Shown: positions 1 to 9,998 of the stretch, in pieces
How positions within the stretch are numbered: the stretch's first letter is position 1
Layout: every line of letters starts with the position of its first letter
Source of the DNA: Deltaproteobacteria bacterium CG11_big_fil_rev_8_21_14_0_20_47_16
GTDB lineage: Bacteria; UBA10199; GCA-002796325; 1-14-0-20-47-16
Length of the DNA: 64,000 bases
Direction: 5' to 3'
Assembly (NCBI GenBank): GCA_002796325.1
Contig: PCXA01000018.1
Span: 62,001 to 126,000, forward strand
Notes under the pieces: model-generated
The model's input: only the letters and a program-made list of their open reading frames with translations
Told to the model about the DNA's origin: nothing
Database searches by the model: none
Program-made: the position numbers and the translations under genes

Positions 1-36
1 TGTTTGTGGCATTCACGTTGAAATAAAAGGGAACCC

Positions 37-2616
37 ATGAGACTCGATAAATTTACACTAAAGTCCCAAGAAGCGTTGCAGGCTGCGCAGAACTTGGCTT
101 CCAAGATGCACCAGCAGCAGATCGAACCTGAACATTTGCTGGTGGCATTGCTTGAACAGGCCGAAGGTATGGCCCCGCTGATCTGCCAAAAAATTGGTGT
201 GAATCTGGATTTGCTCAAAGAAAAGGCCAATGCGCTTTTGAATAAAATTCCATCCGTCAAGGGTGGTAGCGTGGGGGATGCCTTCATTAGTAATGCTCTG
301 AAGGAAGTGTTTGATTTTGCTGATAAAGAAGCCGCTGCGCTGCAAGATCAATTCATTAGCACCGAACATTTGCTCTTAGCGATTGCATCGCATGGTAAAT
401 CCCCAGCAGGCGAATTGCTGCGTAAAGAGGGGATCAGCAAAGCGGCTATTCTGAAAGTGCTGCAAACGATTCGCGGCAGTCACAAGGTGACCGACCAAGA
501 TCCCGAAGGAAAATACCGCTCATTGGAAAAGTACTGCCGTGATTTTACTGAAATGGCAAAGTCTGGAAAGTTGGATCCGGTCATTGGTCGTGACGATGAA
601 ATTCGCCGAGTGGTGCAGGTGTTATCGCGTCGCACCAAAAATAATCCGGTGTTGATTGGTGAGCCGGGTGTGGGGAAAACCGCTATTGTTGAAGGCTTGG
701 CCCAACGTATTGCTGATAAGGACGTGCCTGAAACCTTGCAAAACAAGCGATTGTTGTCACTCGATTTAGGCGCGTTGCTTGCTGGTGCCAAGTACCGTGG
801 TGAATTTGAAGATCGCTTGAAGGCGCTACTCAAAGAAATTCAAGATGCCGGTGGTGAAATTATTTTGTTCATTGATGAGCTGCATACATTGGTGGGTGCG
901 GGTGGATCAGAAGGCGCCATGGATGCATCCAACATGTTAAAGCCGGCGTTGGCGCGCGGTGAATTGCGCTGTGTGGGTGCGACAACACTGGATGAATATC
1001 GCAAATATATTGAAAAGGATGCCGCACTCGAACGACGTTTCCAAAAAGTGTTCGTGGGTGAGCCGAGCGTTGAAGACACCATCGCCATTTTGCGCGGACT
1101 CAAAGAAAAATACGAAGTGCATCACGGTGTGCGCATTCAAGATAACGCAATTGTCGCCGCTGCAGTGTTGTCGAATCGTTATATTACAGACCGCTTCTTG
1201 CCAGATAAAGCCATCGACTTGGTGGATGAGTCTGCCAGCAAGATTCGCATGGAGATCGACAGTCTGCCGACAGAAATCGATGAAATTAAGCGTCGCATGA
1301 CTCAGTTGCAGATGGAACAGACGGCACTCAAGAAGGAAAGCGATAAGGGCAGCAAGGAACGCCTGGGCAAAATCGAAGCGGAAATCAAAGAGCTGCATTC
1401 CAAAAATGAAACGCTGACCGCACAATGGCAGACGGAAAAAACAGCGATTCAGTCCATTCGCCAGATTAAGGAAAAAATTGAAACCGCCAAGGTGGATCAA
1501 GAACGCGCCGAACGCGAAGGCAATTTAGAGCTGGCATCAGAACTCAAGTTTGGCACGTTGTGGAAGCTGCAAAAGGAATTGGAAGATGCGAATGCCAAGA
1601 TTGCAGAAATGCAGAAGAGCCAAACCATGCTCAAGGAAGAAGTGGACGAAGATGATATTGCAGAGGTGGTGAGCAAGTGGACAGGGATTCCGGTCACCAA
1701 AATGTTGGAGTCCGATGTGCAAAAGCTCATTCACATGGAAGAGCGTTTGGGTGAGCGCGTGATTGGGCAACAGGAAGCGATTAATAAAGTGGCGAGTGCG
1801 GTACGCCGTGCCCGTGCGGGGTTGCAAGACCCCAATCGTCCGATGGGGTCATTCTTCTTCATGGGCTCCAGTGGTGTGGGAAAAACCGAAACCGCACGCG
1901 CGCTTGCGGAATTTTTATTTGATGATGAGCACGCCATGGTGCGCATTGATATGAGTGAGTTCATGGAAAAGCACAGCGTGTCGCGCCTAATCGGTGCGCC
2001 GCCAGGCTATGTGGGCTATGAAGAAGGCGGATTTTTAACGGAAGCTGTGCGTCGTCGTCCGTATTCTGTCATCCTTTTGGATGAAATGGAAAAAGCCCAT
2101 CCCGATGTGTTGAATGTGTTGCTGCAAGTCTTGGATGATGGCCGCTTAACCGATGGCCAAGGGCGCACCGTGGATTTCAAAAATACCGTCATCATTATGA
2201 CCAGCAATATCGGCAGTCAGTTTATTGCCGAGGCCAAGGGTGATGAGAAGAAGATTGAAAATGATGTGATGCAAGCCCTGCGTGCGCACTTCCGCCCGGA
2301 ATTTTTAAATCGCATTGATGATGTTATTATTTTCCATACACTCAAAGAAGATCAGATCACCAAGATCGTCGATATTCAACTCAAGAAGCTGGATAAGATG
2401 CTTGCGGACCGCCATCTGAAAGTGGCGCTTACCAAAGGGGCTAAAGAGTTCCTGGGCAAGCAAGGCTACGACGTGATTTACGGCGCTCGTCCGCTCAAAC
2501 GTGCGATCCAAAAATACCTGCAAGATCCGCTATCGATGGCCATTCTGGAAGGCAAATACAAGGATGGTGACACCATCAAGGTGGATGCCGCTAACGATAC
2601 CCTGAAATTTAATTAA
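37..2616 (+). CDS. clpB: ATP-dependent disaggregase ClpB
   Basis: Hsp100 chaperone that threads aggregated proteins through its hexamer pore together with DnaK. At 859 residues it has the usual family length and the full architecture. An N-terminal Clp repeat domain covers about residues 1-145. AAA+ module 1 has Walker A GEPGVGKT near 209 and Walker [11 protein letters not shown] near 278. A long charged coiled-coil middle domain runs from about 400 to 525, which marks ClpB rather than ClpA or ClpC. AAA+ module 2 has GSSGVGKTE near 611 and [12 protein letters not shown] near 678. The start is ATG at 37 behind AAGGGA. No CIRCE- or sigma-32-like site could be judged because only 36 bases precede the gene. 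The 3' end overlaps the convergent desaturase gene by 8 bp. Confidence 0.97.
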   Translation: MRLDKFTLKSQEALQAAQNLASKMHQQQIEPEHLLVALLEQAEGMAPLICQKIGVNLDLLKEKANALLNKIPSVKGGSVGDAFISNALKEVFDFADKEAAALQDQFISTEHLLLAIASHGKSPAGELLRKEGISKAAILKVLQTIRGSHKVTDQDPEGKYRSLEKYCRDFTEMAKSGKLDPVIGRDDEIRRVVQVLSRRTKNNPVLIGEPGVGKTAIVEGLAQRIADKDVPETLQNKRLLSLDLGALLAGAKYRGEFEDRLKALLKEIQDAGGEIILFIDELHTLVGAGGSEGAMDASNMLKPALARGELRCVGATTLDEYRKYIEKDAALERRFQKVFVGEPSVEDTIAILRGLKEKYEVHHGVRIQDNAIVAAAVLSNRYITDRFLPDKAIDLVDESASKIRMEIDSLPTEIDEIKRRMTQLQMEQTALKKESDKGSKERLGKIEAEIKELHSKNETLTAQWQTEKTAIQSIRQIKEKIETAKVDQERAEREGNLELASELKFGTLWKLQKELEDANAKIAEMQKSQTMLKEEVDEDDIAEVVSKWTGIPVTKMLESDVQKLIHMEERLGERVIGQQEAINKVASAVRRARAGLQDPNRPMGSFFFMGSSGVGKTETARALAEFLFDDEHAMVRIDMSEFMEKHSVSRLIGAPPGYVGYEEGGFLTEAVRRRPYSVILLDEMEKAHPDVLNVLLQVLDDGRLTDGQGRTVDFKNTVIIMTSNIGSQFIAEAKGDEKKIENDVMQALRAHFRPEFLNRIDDVIIFHTLKEDQITKIVDIQLKKLDKMLADRHLKVALTKGAKEFLGKQGYDVIYGARPLKRAIQKYLQDPLSMAILEGKYKDGDTIKVDAANDTLKFN

Positions 2617-3694
2617 TATGCGTTCGCCCCATGTATTTTAATGTGGCGAAATGGGACTTAACGCCTGCAAAAAAATTGGGATGCGTGTGATAGGGCAGGT
2701 GAAATTCTTCTGCAGTCGTTTGCACAATTTTGGATAGTGCGGGGTAGTGCACGTGGCAGATGCGCGGAAACAAATGATGCTCGATCTGATAGTTTAATCC
2801 ACCACAAAAAAATGTAGCCCAGAATCCCGTGCCAAAATTGGCGCTCGTGCGGAGTTGATGCTCGGCATAGGGTTCGGTGATAACGTCTGGGGTGGGAAGG
2901 GGGATGGTATCTGGCCCATCCACCAAGTGCCCCAATTGAAAGACGATCGCTAACGTAAACCCCGTCACAAAATGCATGAGCACAAAGCCCAGCGCGATCA
3001 CCCAAAAGGGTTCATTCAAGGTCAAATATGGCACCACCAAAAACAATGTCAGATGGAACAGTTTGAAAAAGATAAGTGTGGCATACGTCATTGCCGGTGG
3101 CTTGTGACCCATGCGTTGATCGCGGCGTTCTTCCATGATGTGGACGAAATCCTTTTTGAAAATCCAAACCAGTGATGCGAAGCAATACAGGAATGGCGCG
3201 TACCAATGCTGGTAGCGATGATACCACTTAAGTCCCGGCTTCACACAAAAACGCAACAGTGGCATGGATTCCAAGTCGCCATCGGACCCCACAATGTTGG
3301 TGTATGAATGATGAATGACATTGTGACGGATGCGCCAGGTGTAGGTGCACGCACCAATGAATTCAAATCCACCACTCATAAGTTGATTGATTTTGGGATT
3401 TGCAGAGTAGGACCCATGAATGGCATCGTGCCCAATGTTAAACCCAATGCCTGCCAGAAAAAATCCCAGAAGCATCATGACCAAAAGTTGTTCGGGAATT
3501 GAAAGTACGCCTGAAATGACAAGCGCATAAAGTGCCACAAAGCCACCAACATAAAATGCAGTCTTGGCCAGCATCTGCGCGTTGGCGTGTCGTGAAATCT
3601 GGTTATCCTTGAAATAAGTTGCAACGCGCTGTTTGACGGTTTCTGTAAAGCCGCGTCGGTCCGTATTTGGGAAGGCCACTTTGGTTAAACCCAT
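2609..3694 (-). CDS. membrane fatty acid desaturase (front-end type)
   Basis: Integral membrane di-iron desaturase that should introduce a double bond into acyl chains. Three histidine boxes are visible: HDAIH near residue 88, HNVIHH near 123 and QIEHH near 300. Glutamine in place of the first histidine of the third box is typical of front-end (delta-5/6 type) desaturases. The cytochrome b5 domain of eukaryotic members is missing, as is usual for bacterial ones. Hydrophobic segments lie between the boxes. I chose ATG at 3694 (361 residues) because GGAGG sits 5 bases upstream; an in-frame start 20 codons earlier has no ribosome site. Regiospecificity and electron donor cannot be read from the sequence. 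Confidence 0.88.
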   Translation of the reverse strand: MGLTKVAFPNTDRRGFTETVKQRVATYFKDNQISRHANAQMLAKTAFYVGGFVALYALVISGVLSIPEQLLVMMLLGFFLAGIGFNIGHDAIHGSYSANPKINQLMSGGFEFIGACTYTWRIRHNVIHHSYTNIVGSDGDLESMPLLRFCVKPGLKWYHRYQHWYAPFLYCFASLVWIFKKDFVHIMEERRDQRMGHKPPAMTYATLIFFKLFHLTLFLVVPYLTLNEPFWVIALGFVLMHFVTGFTLAIVFQLGHLVDGPDTIPLPTPDVITEPYAEHQLRTSANFGTGFWATFFCGGLNYQIEHHLFPRICHVHYPALSKIVQTTAEEFHLPYHTHPNFFAGVKSHFATLKYMGRTHIN

Positions 3695-3818
3695 GTTGCC
3701 TCCGGTGAAGAACTGAATTATCAGGCCAGTAGGCGGTTTTGCGGCAAAGCGCAATCAGTAAGCAACTTTTTTGGCCATTAGTCGATATGGCCCATATCAT
3801 TAAATCAAGGAGTAATGC

Positions 3819-4502
3819 GTGTCGAATCACTATATTGCAAAGACTGTTATTAGCTTTCCTAAGACAACGATAGTTGCGTTTGTCCAAAAAGAACCTCGTC
3901 GTGACAACTTGAAGGGCTTTGCATTCAAGGACTCCAACAATAATGGCGTGTTGGATACAGCAGATCAAAAGGTGTCCTTCTATGATGATACTTCAAAAGG
4001 GAAGACAATTGGGCGACGGGTTGAGCCGTATAAGGGGCATCCTGTCTTTTTGAGCCGTGTGAGTGCGGCAGACGTTGAACAATACGGAACAATAACGAGT
4101 CGCTTGTTTGCATTGGCCCAAAAGCAACGCCAAGATGTCAAAAAGGTGCCCGAACTCGTGGCAGGTGCAAGCGAAGGCACATGCCTTTCTGATACTGTTC
4201 TTAATTTTGAGCCACCACTCTCATTATCCACACGTCCGAAGAAGGTGAGACATTCGGAATCATTAACTGTGGATCCTGCAACATGTGAAAGTGCAGGAGT
4301 CGTTATTTTCAATTTTCATAACGCACTGATTCCAACGCAAGATAACAAAATCGACATTAGTATTGAAAATGCGCAGGCTATATCAGCCGAGGTATTCTTT
4401 GGTTTTTATAAAGCACTCGGTGTCCGCAACGTTCGTGTGATTACCGTGTCGTATGTCAGTAAAGAAGCCAGCGCCGAAGTCGTGCATGCCGAGCTAAAGT
4501 AA
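3819..4502 (+). CDS. hypothetical protein with an EF-hand/dockerin-like loop
   Basis: 227 residues from a GTG start with AAGGAG seven bases upstream. I do not recognise the family and see no signal peptide or membrane segment. Near residue 39 the sequence DSNNNGVLDTAD has acidic or Asn residues at loop positions 1, 3, 5, 9 and 12 and Gly at 6, which is the pattern of a calcium-binding EF-hand or dockerin loop. Such loops also occur in SdrD/Cna B-type repeats. The C-terminal part (about 140-227) alternates beta-like stretches such as CESAGVVIFNF. The gene stands alone between the divergent desaturase and ispE; ispE begins 48 bp downstream. Confidence 0.7.
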   Translation: MSNHYIAKTVISFPKTTIVAFVQKEPRRDNLKGFAFKDSNNNGVLDTADQKVSFYDDTSKGKTIGRRVEPYKGHPVFLSRVSAADVEQYGTITSRLFALAQKQRQDVKKVPELVAGASEGTCLSDTVLNFEPPLSLSTRPKKVRHSESLTVDPATCESAGVVIFNFHNALIPTQDNKIDISIENAQAISAEVFFGFYKALGVRNVRVITVSYVSKEASAEVVHAELK

Positions 4503-4550
4503 ACACACTCACCTCTTGTCTATCTGCACCATCTTTGTTAGTCGCCCCAC

Positions 4551-5411
4551 ATGCCAACCGTGACACGCCTAGCACCAGCTAAAATTAATACGATCCTGCG
4601 CATTACGGGGACTCGCCCGAATGGCTATCATGACTTGGAAATGGTCATGGTGCCGCTCGCATTTGGGGACGAAATCTCTGTGACGATAACCCCAACTGAA
4701 ATGACAACTATCACGGTGACCTGTACAGACCCTGCCTTGGAATGTGATGAAACCAATTTGTGCTATCGCGCCGCCGCAGCGTTGCTGCCTCTAGCGCCAT
4801 TTCCTCAGGCCATTTCCATTGCCATCAACAAACACTGCCCAGTGGGGGCAGGCTTGGGGGGTGGGTCAAGTGATGCCGCTGCTGTACTCCTGGCATTGAA
4901 CACATTTTGGGGCTTAGAGCTCAGTCCTGACCAGTTGGGGGAGTACGCCGTTAAGCTGGGCGCCGACGTTCCATTCTTCTGCCACGGGGTGCCAGCTGTC
5001 TGTGAAGGCATTGGTGAAAAAATCACTGCTTTAACGAAGTTTCCTAAGTTATCGATTTTGCTGGTCAATCCAGGTTTCCATCTGGCCACGCCAACCGTCT
5101 ATAAAGCCTATGATTTGCAATTGACACCCCAAAAGTCGCGTGGTAGTTGCCCCCAACTTTTTGAGGGATTGCAAGAGGTTGCAGCCACTTTAGAGAATGA
5201 TCTTCAAGGTGTGGCCGAAGAGCTTCATCCCATTATTCGCAGCATTCGCGAAGACCTGATCCAGCTGGGTGCAGTTGCCAGTCAAATGAGTGGCAGCGGA
5301 CCAACTGTATTCGGGATTTTTTCGTCTGATGCAGATGCAAAACGCGCTGCCGAAAAAATTAAGCAGCCGGGTTGGAAAGTATTTGTTACTGAAACATTAA
5401 GTTGTGAGTAG
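4551..5411 (+). CDS. ispE: 4-diphosphocytidyl-2-C-methyl-D-erythritol kinase
   Basis: Cytosolic GHMP kinase that phosphorylates CDP-ME in the MEP route to isopentenyl diphosphate. The N-terminus begins with APAKINTILRITG and carries RPNGYHDLEMV. The glycine-rich ATP loop PVGAGLGGGSSDAAA lies near residue 98, and the C-terminal GHMP motif MSGSGPTVFG near 245. The length of 286 residues is normal. The ATG at 4551 has no clear Shine-Dalgarno sequence. The gene is followed after 4 bp by tRNA-Gln and then prs, an order familiar from Deltaproteobacteria, so the tRNA is probably co-transcribed with ispE. Confidence 0.95.
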   Translation: MPTVTRLAPAKINTILRITGTRPNGYHDLEMVMVPLAFGDEISVTITPTEMTTITVTCTDPALECDETNLCYRAAAALLPLAPFPQAISIAINKHCPVGAGLGGGSSDAAAVLLALNTFWGLELSPDQLGEYAVKLGADVPFFCHGVPAVCEGIGEKITALTKFPKLSILLVNPGFHLATPTVYKAYDLQLTPQKSRGSCPQLFEGLQEVAATLENDLQGVAEELHPIIRSIREDLIQLGAVASQMSGSGPTVFGIFSSDADAKRAAEKIKQPGWKVFVTETLSCE

Positions 5412-5415
5412 TTTT

Positions 5416-5487
5416 TGGGGCGTCGGCAAGTGGTAAGCCACTGGATTTTGATTCCAGCATCCCTAGGTTCGAATCCTAGCGCCCCAG
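5416..5487 (+). tRNA. tRNA-Gln (anticodon TTG)
   Basis: The 7-bp acceptor stem TGGGGCG pairs with CGCCCCA, with discriminator G at 5487. The anticodon stem CTGGA/TCCAG encloses TTTTGAT, giving anticodon TTG. The T arm contains GGTTCGAATCC. The 3' CCA is not encoded, as the genome reads CAA. It lies between ispE and prs. Confidence 0.95.
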
Positions 5488-5515
5488 CAAGGTGTTAGGA
5501 ATTATTAAGGAGTTT

Positions 5516-6463
5516 ATGCCAGCAGCAAACCACATCAAGGTGTTCTCGGGAAATTCAAATCGCCCGTTAGCTGAAGCGATTTGTAAATCCCTGAGCATCC
5601 CGCTGTCAAAAGCAGAAGTGAAGCGCTTTAGCGACGGTGAGACGTGGGTTGAAATTGGTGAAAATGTGCGCGGTCAGGATGTCTTTGTGATTCAACCTAC
5701 ATCGCAACCTGCCAATGAAAATTTGATGGAGTTGTTAATCATGATCGATGCGTTAAAGCGCGCAAGTGCGGAACGCATCACGGCTGTGATTCCATATTAT
5801 GGTTATGCCCGGCAGGAACGTAAAGTTCAGCCACGTACACCCATTACAGCAAAGCTCGTTGCTGATTTAGTGACGGCAACTGGCGCTAATCGTGTGTTGG
5901 CATGTGATCTTCACGCGGGTCAGATCCAAGGGTTCTTTAATATTCCGGTGGATCACTTATACGCGGCACCTGTTCTTTTAGACTATGTTAAAACAATGCC
6001 AACAGACGATATGGTCATTGTGTCACCCGATGTCGGTGGTGCAGAACGTGCACGCATGTTCGCCAGTAAGTTGCATGTGCCATTGGCCTTGGTCGACAAG
6101 CGTCGTCCAGCGCCCAACAAGGCAGAAATATCCAACGTGATTGGTGATGTGTCAGGCAAGGTAGCAGTTGTAGTAGATGATATGATTGATACAGCGGGCA
6201 CTCTTTGCAAGGTGGTGGATGCACTCATCGACCACGGTGCAAAGGAAGTCCGCGCAGTTGCGACCCATGGTGTATTGTCGGGGCCGGCTGTGCAGCGGAT
6301 CAAAGAATCAAAGTTGAAAGAAATGGTGGTGACCGACACCATTCAAACACGGGCCGATGTGGCTGCGTGTGACAAAATCAAGGTGAAATCTGTGGCTGAG
6401 CTATTAGCGGAAGCCATTCGCCGCATTCATAATGCGGATTCGGTATCATCACTGTTTGTGTAA
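5516..6463 (+). CDS. prs: ribose-phosphate pyrophosphokinase
   Basis: Transfers pyrophosphate from ATP to ribose 5-phosphate to make PRPP for nucleotide, His and Trp synthesis. The catalytic flexible loop region [11 protein letters not shown] lies near residue 92 and the PRPP-binding loop [11 protein letters not shown] near 218. The ATG at 5516 with AAGGAG upstream gives 315 residues, the standard length; a GTG eight codons earlier lies next to the tRNA and lacks a ribosome site. It stands 12 bp before rplY in a co-directional run. Confidence 0.96.
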   Translation: MPAANHIKVFSGNSNRPLAEAICKSLSIPLSKAEVKRFSDGETWVEIGENVRGQDVFVIQPTSQPANENLMELLIMIDALKRASAERITAVIPYYGYARQERKVQPRTPITAKLVADLVTATGANRVLACDLHAGQIQGFFNIPVDHLYAAPVLLDYVKTMPTDDMVIVSPDVGGAERARMFASKLHVPLALVDKRRPAPNKAEISNVIGDVSGKVAVVVDDMIDTAGTLCKVVDALIDHGAKEVRAVATHGVLSGPAVQRIKESKLKEMVVTDTIQTRADVAACDKIKVKSVAELLAEAIRRIHNADSVSSLFV

Positions 6464-6475
6464 AGGAGAAGGAAA

Positions 6476-7159
6476 ATGGAAAAGACATCATTAAATGCAG
6501 AGGCACGTGTTGCGGGTAAGTCTCTGAACAATGGTTTACGTAATGCCGGTAAGGTTCCAGCCATTCTGTATGGTCGTGAGCATAAACCAGTGAGCATTGC
6601 CGTGGACAATAAAGAAGTCCGTAAAGCCGTGAGCACAAAGGCTGGCTTCAACGTACTGATTGATTTGAATATTGGTGGAAAGGAAAACATCATGGCCCGT
6701 GTTTGTGATTATCAAGCACACCCCATTACCCGTGATTTTACCCATATTGATTTTCAAGTTGTCGACTTAAAGCGTAAGATTGAAGTCGAGGTTCCTCTGC
6801 ATATCGAAGGCAAGTCCCCAGGTGTCAAAGAGGGTGGTGTTCTCGATATTCAACGCCGTACATTGCATGTCAAATGTCTGCCAACATCCATCCCAGAATT
6901 TATTTCGGTTGATATCAGTGCATTGAATATTGGTGATAACGTTCACATTAATGATTTGAAGCTTCCTGAAGGTGTTGAATGTCCGCATGACGTGAACTTT
7001 ACCATCTTGGCAGTTGTCCCACCTGCGAAGGAAGAAGAAGTTGTTGCAGCTGCTCCTGCTGAAGGTGAAGTTGCTGCTGGTGCGGTTCCATCCGATAAGG
7101 GTGCTGCCCCTGCTGAAGGTGCTGCCCCCGCTGCTGAGAAGAAGTCGGCTGGGAAGTAA
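6476..7159 (+). CDS. rplY: 50S ribosomal protein L25/general stress protein Ctc
   Basis: Binds 5S rRNA in the large subunit. At 227 residues it is the long TL5/CTC form. The N-terminal L25 domain (about 1-95) contains GLRNAGKVPAILYG; the C-terminal beta domain (about 100-185) contains VEVPLHIEGKSPGVKEGGVL. The last 35 residues form an Ala/Glu/Pro-rich low-complexity tail ending in Lys. Strong GGAG-type ribosome site before ATG at 6476. The gene lies 12 bp after prs and 3 bp before pth, consistent with one operon. Confidence 0.95.
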   Translation: MEKTSLNAEARVAGKSLNNGLRNAGKVPAILYGREHKPVSIAVDNKEVRKAVSTKAGFNVLIDLNIGGKENIMARVCDYQAHPITRDFTHIDFQVVDLKRKIEVEVPLHIEGKSPGVKEGGVLDIQRRTLHVKCLPTSIPEFISVDISALNIGDNVHINDLKLPEGVECPHDVNFTILAVVPPAKEEEVVAAAPAEGEVAAGAVPSDKGAAPAEGAAPAAEKKSAGK

Positions 7160-7162
7160 CTC

Positions 7163-7726
7163 ATGTTGGGTATTGTAGGGCTTGGGAATCCAGGCTCAGA
7201 GTTTGCGCGGACGAGACATAATATTGGATTTATGGTTGTTTCCGCATTTGCAGACAAACACCATATTGCGTGTGACCGTGAAAAATTTAAAAGTGAGTAT
7301 GGTAAGGGCCGCGTGGGGCAGCAAGAAGCAATGCTGATTATGCCCCAAACGTTCATGAATTTGAGTGGCCAATCTGTGCAGGGGTGGTGGAACTTTTATC
7401 ACTGGACAGGTGACGATTTGGTGGTGGTACATGACGAGATTGACCTGCCACTTGGTCAAATCAAGTTTGCATTTGGTCGGGGTGCGGCGGGCCATAATGG
7501 AATTAAGTCGATCATTGAATCTATTGGTACACAGGGGTTTTACAGGTTGCGTGTTGGTGTCGGTCGCCCTAAAGGGCAGCAACCAGTGGCTGATTATGTG
7601 TTGAGCTCGTTTGCAGGGAGTGAAAAAAACGAGGTTCAGCAAGAGATTGACCGTGCATGTGAGGCGTTGCACTGTTTTGTAACAGAGGGTGCTGCCAAAG
7701 CAATGCAACTTTTTCATAGTGAATAA
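7163..7726 (+). CDS. pth: peptidyl-tRNA hydrolase
   Basis: Cleaves peptidyl-tRNA released from stalled ribosomes. The N-terminus GLGNPGSEFARTRHNIGF holds the catalytic histidine (HN, near residue 21). The motif HDEIDLPLG lies near 89 and GAAGHNGIKS near 110. The length of 187 residues is normal. It follows rplY after 3 bp, so translation is probably coupled. The ychF gene often found after pth in related genomes is absent here. Confidence 0.96.
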   Translation: MLGIVGLGNPGSEFARTRHNIGFMVVSAFADKHHIACDREKFKSEYGKGRVGQQEAMLIMPQTFMNLSGQSVQGWWNFYHWTGDDLVVVHDEIDLPLGQIKFAFGRGAAGHNGIKSIIESIGTQGFYRLRVGVGRPKGQQPVADYVLSSFAGSEKNEVQQEIDRACEALHCFVTEGAAKAMQLFHSE

Positions 7727-7736
7727 AGATGTACCT

Positions 7737-7782
7737 TTGTCCCATCTTTAGAATGGGGCAGAACGGGTGGCAATTCCGCCGT
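7737..7782 (+). promoter_or_regulatory. two-hairpin leader of rpsF (possible S6:S18 autoregulatory RNA)
   Basis: Between pth and rpsF two stem-loops can be drawn. The first is CCCAT (7741-7745) with ATGGG (7753-7757), extended by pairs on each side. The second is GGTGG (7766-7770) with CCGCC (7776-7780), closed by AC/GT pairs across one bulged G. They end 10 bases before the AAGGAG of rpsF. A leader with a CCG-containing hairpin that binds the S6:S18 complex is known in many bacteria; whether this one matches that fold is inference. Confidence 0.35.
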
Positions 7783-7804
7783 CCGGAACCAAAAGGAGTC
7801 ACGC

Positions 7805-8248
7805 ATGCGTGAGTATGAAACCACGTTTATCGTTCGTGCTGAATTGAGCGATGACGCTGTCCGCCAATTATCGGATCGTATTAAATCCGTCATTGAGCGC
7901 CACAATGGGGCTGTTCTGGATTTTCAGATTATGGGCCGCCAAAACCTGGCATATCGTATCGAAAAGCAAGCCAAGGGAAATTATGTTTTTATCGACTACA
8001 CCGGTGATACCGCTGTTGTGGCCGAAGTAGAACGTACTTTGCGTCTTGATGAAGGCATCCTCAAATTTTTGACCGTTAAGACTGGTGAAAATGTCGATGC
8101 AAAAGTTCGCCTCGAAGAAATTCGTGTCCGTAAAGAAAAATTAGCTGAAGCTATGGCTGCACCTGCAGTTGCTGCAGAAGCAGCAAGCAAGTCAGAAGAG
8201 GCAACCGAAGAAGTGACGGAAGCCATTGAGGAGAATGCCAATGCCTAA
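7805..8248 (+). CDS. rpsF: 30S ribosomal protein S6
   Basis: Small-subunit protein that pairs with S18 on the platform. The N-terminal [15 protein letters not shown] and the central [16 protein letters not shown] are typical S6 sequence. At 147 residues it is longer than the roughly 100-residue core because of an Ala/Glu-rich C-terminal tail. AAGGAG lies six bases before ATG at 7805. The 3' end overlaps rpsR by 8 bp. Confidence 0.95.
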   Translation: MREYETTFIVRAELSDDAVRQLSDRIKSVIERHNGAVLDFQIMGRQNLAYRIEKQAKGNYVFIDYTGDTAVVAEVERTLRLDEGILKFLTVKTGENVDAKVRLEEIRVRKEKLAEAMAAPAVAAEAASKSEEATEEVTEAIEENANA

Positions 8249-8531
8249 GAAGAAATTTGACAAAAAGTTTGATAAGAAAAATGACAAAAAGAAGTTTGGT
8301 ACAGGTCGTAAAAAGAGCTGTCGCTTTTGCCAAGATAAAGAGCTGCGCATTGATTATAAGGATGGCAGACTTCTTTTGGGTTTTGTCACTGAGCGCGGTC
8401 GTTTGGTACCACGCCGCATTACGGGCAATTGTGCCTTTCACCAACGAGAAGTTACATTAGCAGTCAAACGTGCTCGAATCTTGGCGTATATTCCATTTAC
8501 CGCCACACAGGTTCGCCACGCCAACTTCTAA
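8241..8531 (+). CDS. rpsR: 30S ribosomal protein S18
   Basis: Partner of S6 in the 30S platform. The core has [29 protein letters not shown] and [12 protein letters not shown], all S18 signatures. The N-terminus is a Lys/Asp-rich stretch of about 25 residues. I chose ATG at 8241 (96 residues) because GAGGAG at 8228-8233 is seven bases away; ATG 8235 and TTG 8226 are too close to that site. The overlap with the end of rpsF suggests translational coupling. Confidence 0.94.
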   Translation: MPKKKFDKKFDKKNDKKKFGTGRKKSCRFCQDKELRIDYKDGRLLLGFVTERGRLVPRRITGNCAFHQREVTLAVKRARILAYIPFTATQVRHANF

Positions 8532-8541
8532 TTGAGTTGAC

Positions 8542-9522
8542 ATGATCCAACTACTTTTGGGTCTTACGTTTTTTGCGTTCTTTGTCATTACGATATTCGT
8601 TAGCAGCGTATCAGTGCCGATATATGCGCTGATTACACGGGGTCGATGGGCTTTGGCAGCTGGCTACATCTTAGTTACCTTTGCTTGGATTTGGGGCATG
8701 CAACACTTTATGAGCCCTGAATTGGCCGATGTGCCTGCAAGTGCCCCCGAAATTTGGTGGAACACCTACTGGTGGATGGCATCACTTGTTTTCTATCAGT
8801 GTGTGGGAATCGCCATGGGGGTGGCTGTTCTGAACCAATGGGGTACCGGACGTGCCATATTTATTCCGGTACTGTCTGGGAGCCTGGTCTTAGCTGCAGC
8901 CGTGGTAGCAGTTGTAGTATATGGGCCAACTTACCTTGGGCAAGATGTGGGGCAGTTTATTACTACAGAAGTGGACCATGTTGTTCACCAGACCATTGCC
9001 TATTACGAGGCTGCCAATATCCCACAGGATCAGTTGGCAATGCTGAAGGCTGTTGGTGAACAAATGATGGGTGGCATTTCTTTTGTTATGTTGCCTGCAA
9101 TTGTTTGGTTGATGGGCCTTGCGGCAACGATGCTGACGTTACTATTGGGAAAGTGGTTGGTGCCACGTTCACTCTGGATGAAATATCAGGGAGGGCTAAC
9201 ACGCTGGAAGGCGCCAAGTTTTTGCATTTGGCTCGTGATTGTGCTGGGTGCACTGTACTTTGCCAACCTATATGTCATGAAAATGGCAATTATGATTCCA
9301 GTGGTTTCTAACGGGTTACTTGCACTGGGTGGTTTATTCCTGCTGCAGGGGGCGTTGATTTTGGTGTACTACATTCGACGTCAGCGTGACGGAATTTTCC
9401 GTTGGGTATGGTATGGATTGATCTTGTTGTTCTTTCAAACAGCATTGATCATTATGGTTGTATTAGGGTTATTTGATTATTGGGTAGATTTTAGACGGAT
9501 CGAGAAACGATCTTTAGTATAA
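8542..9522 (+). CDS. multi-pass membrane protein, DUF2232-like
   Basis: 326 residues with about eight hydrophobic segments, including an N-terminal one (MIQLLLGLTFFAFFVITIF) and a C-terminal one near 290-315. No catalytic motif is visible. Its place between rpsR and rplI is where DUF2232 (YybS-like) membrane proteins sit in Deltaproteobacteria and Firmicutes; I assign the family mainly on position and topology. The function of that family is unknown to me. It starts 10 bp after rpsR and ends 14 bp before rplI, so it belongs to the ribosomal operon. Confidence 0.75.
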   Translation: MIQLLLGLTFFAFFVITIFVSSVSVPIYALITRGRWALAAGYILVTFAWIWGMQHFMSPELADVPASAPEIWWNTYWWMASLVFYQCVGIAMGVAVLNQWGTGRAIFIPVLSGSLVLAAAVVAVVVYGPTYLGQDVGQFITTEVDHVVHQTIAYYEAANIPQDQLAMLKAVGEQMMGGISFVMLPAIVWLMGLAATMLTLLLGKWLVPRSLWMKYQGGLTRWKAPSFCIWLVIVLGALYFANLYVMKMAIMIPVVSNGLLALGGLFLLQGALILVYYIRRQRDGIFRWVWYGLILLFFQTALIIMVVLGLFDYWVDFRRIEKRSLV

Positions 9523-9536
9523 TTTAAGGAGGCAGT

Positions 9537-9986
9537 ATGGAAATCATTCTTCAAGAAGATGTGGAAGCTCTGGGTAAAGCCGGTGAAATTGTCAAAGTGC
9601 GTGCAGGATTTGCCCGTAACTTTCTACTTCCAAAGAAAAAAGCAGTGCTTGCCAATGCAGGTAACCTTAAAGGACTTGAGCATTTTCGCAAAGTTGCCGC
9701 TGCAAAGCAGGCCAAACTGACAGCAGAAGCACAAGCCAAAGCAGCCGAATTGTCTAAACTGCAATTGACCATTGAAGTTGAAGTGGGCGAAGAGGGCAAG
9801 CTGTTTGGTTCTGTGACCACATCAGATATCGTTGCACAAATCAAAGCGAAGGGTCAGTCTGTTGAAAAACAACAGATTCAACTTAAAGAGCATATCAAAC
9901 AAGTTGGAAGCTACTCAATCCCTGTTAAATTACAGTCTGACGTAATTGCACAGGTTGCTTTGAACGTTGTTGCTAGCACGAAGTAA
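9537..9986 (+). CDS. rplI: 50S ribosomal protein L9
   Basis: Large-subunit protein bound near the base of the L1 stalk. The N-domain begins MEIILQEDVEALGKAGEIV and continues VRAGFARNFLLPKKKA. A long connecting helix spans about residues 42-75, followed by the C-domain with GKLFGSVTTSDI. Normal length of 149 residues. AAGGAGG precedes ATG at 9537. dnaB follows after 12 bp. Confidence 0.97.
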   Translation: MEIILQEDVEALGKAGEIVKVRAGFARNFLLPKKKAVLANAGNLKGLEHFRKVAAAKQAKLTAEAQAKAAELSKLQLTIEVEVGEEGKLFGSVTTSDIVAQIKAKGQSVEKQQIQLKEHIKQVGSYSIPVKLQSDVIAQVALNVVASTK

Positions 9987-9998
9987 CTGAGGGGGAGC

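Noticed and set aside
937-1500. A 187-codon antisense frame inside clpB
   Set aside because: It lies opposite a strongly conserved clpB middle region, has no ribosome site, and is explained by codon bias on the other strand.
3763-3796. Terminator upstream of the desaturase gene (GGCCAT/ATGGCC stem beside TTTTTT)
   Set aside because: The T-run is on the wrong side of the stem for the plus strand, and the minus strand reads As after it.
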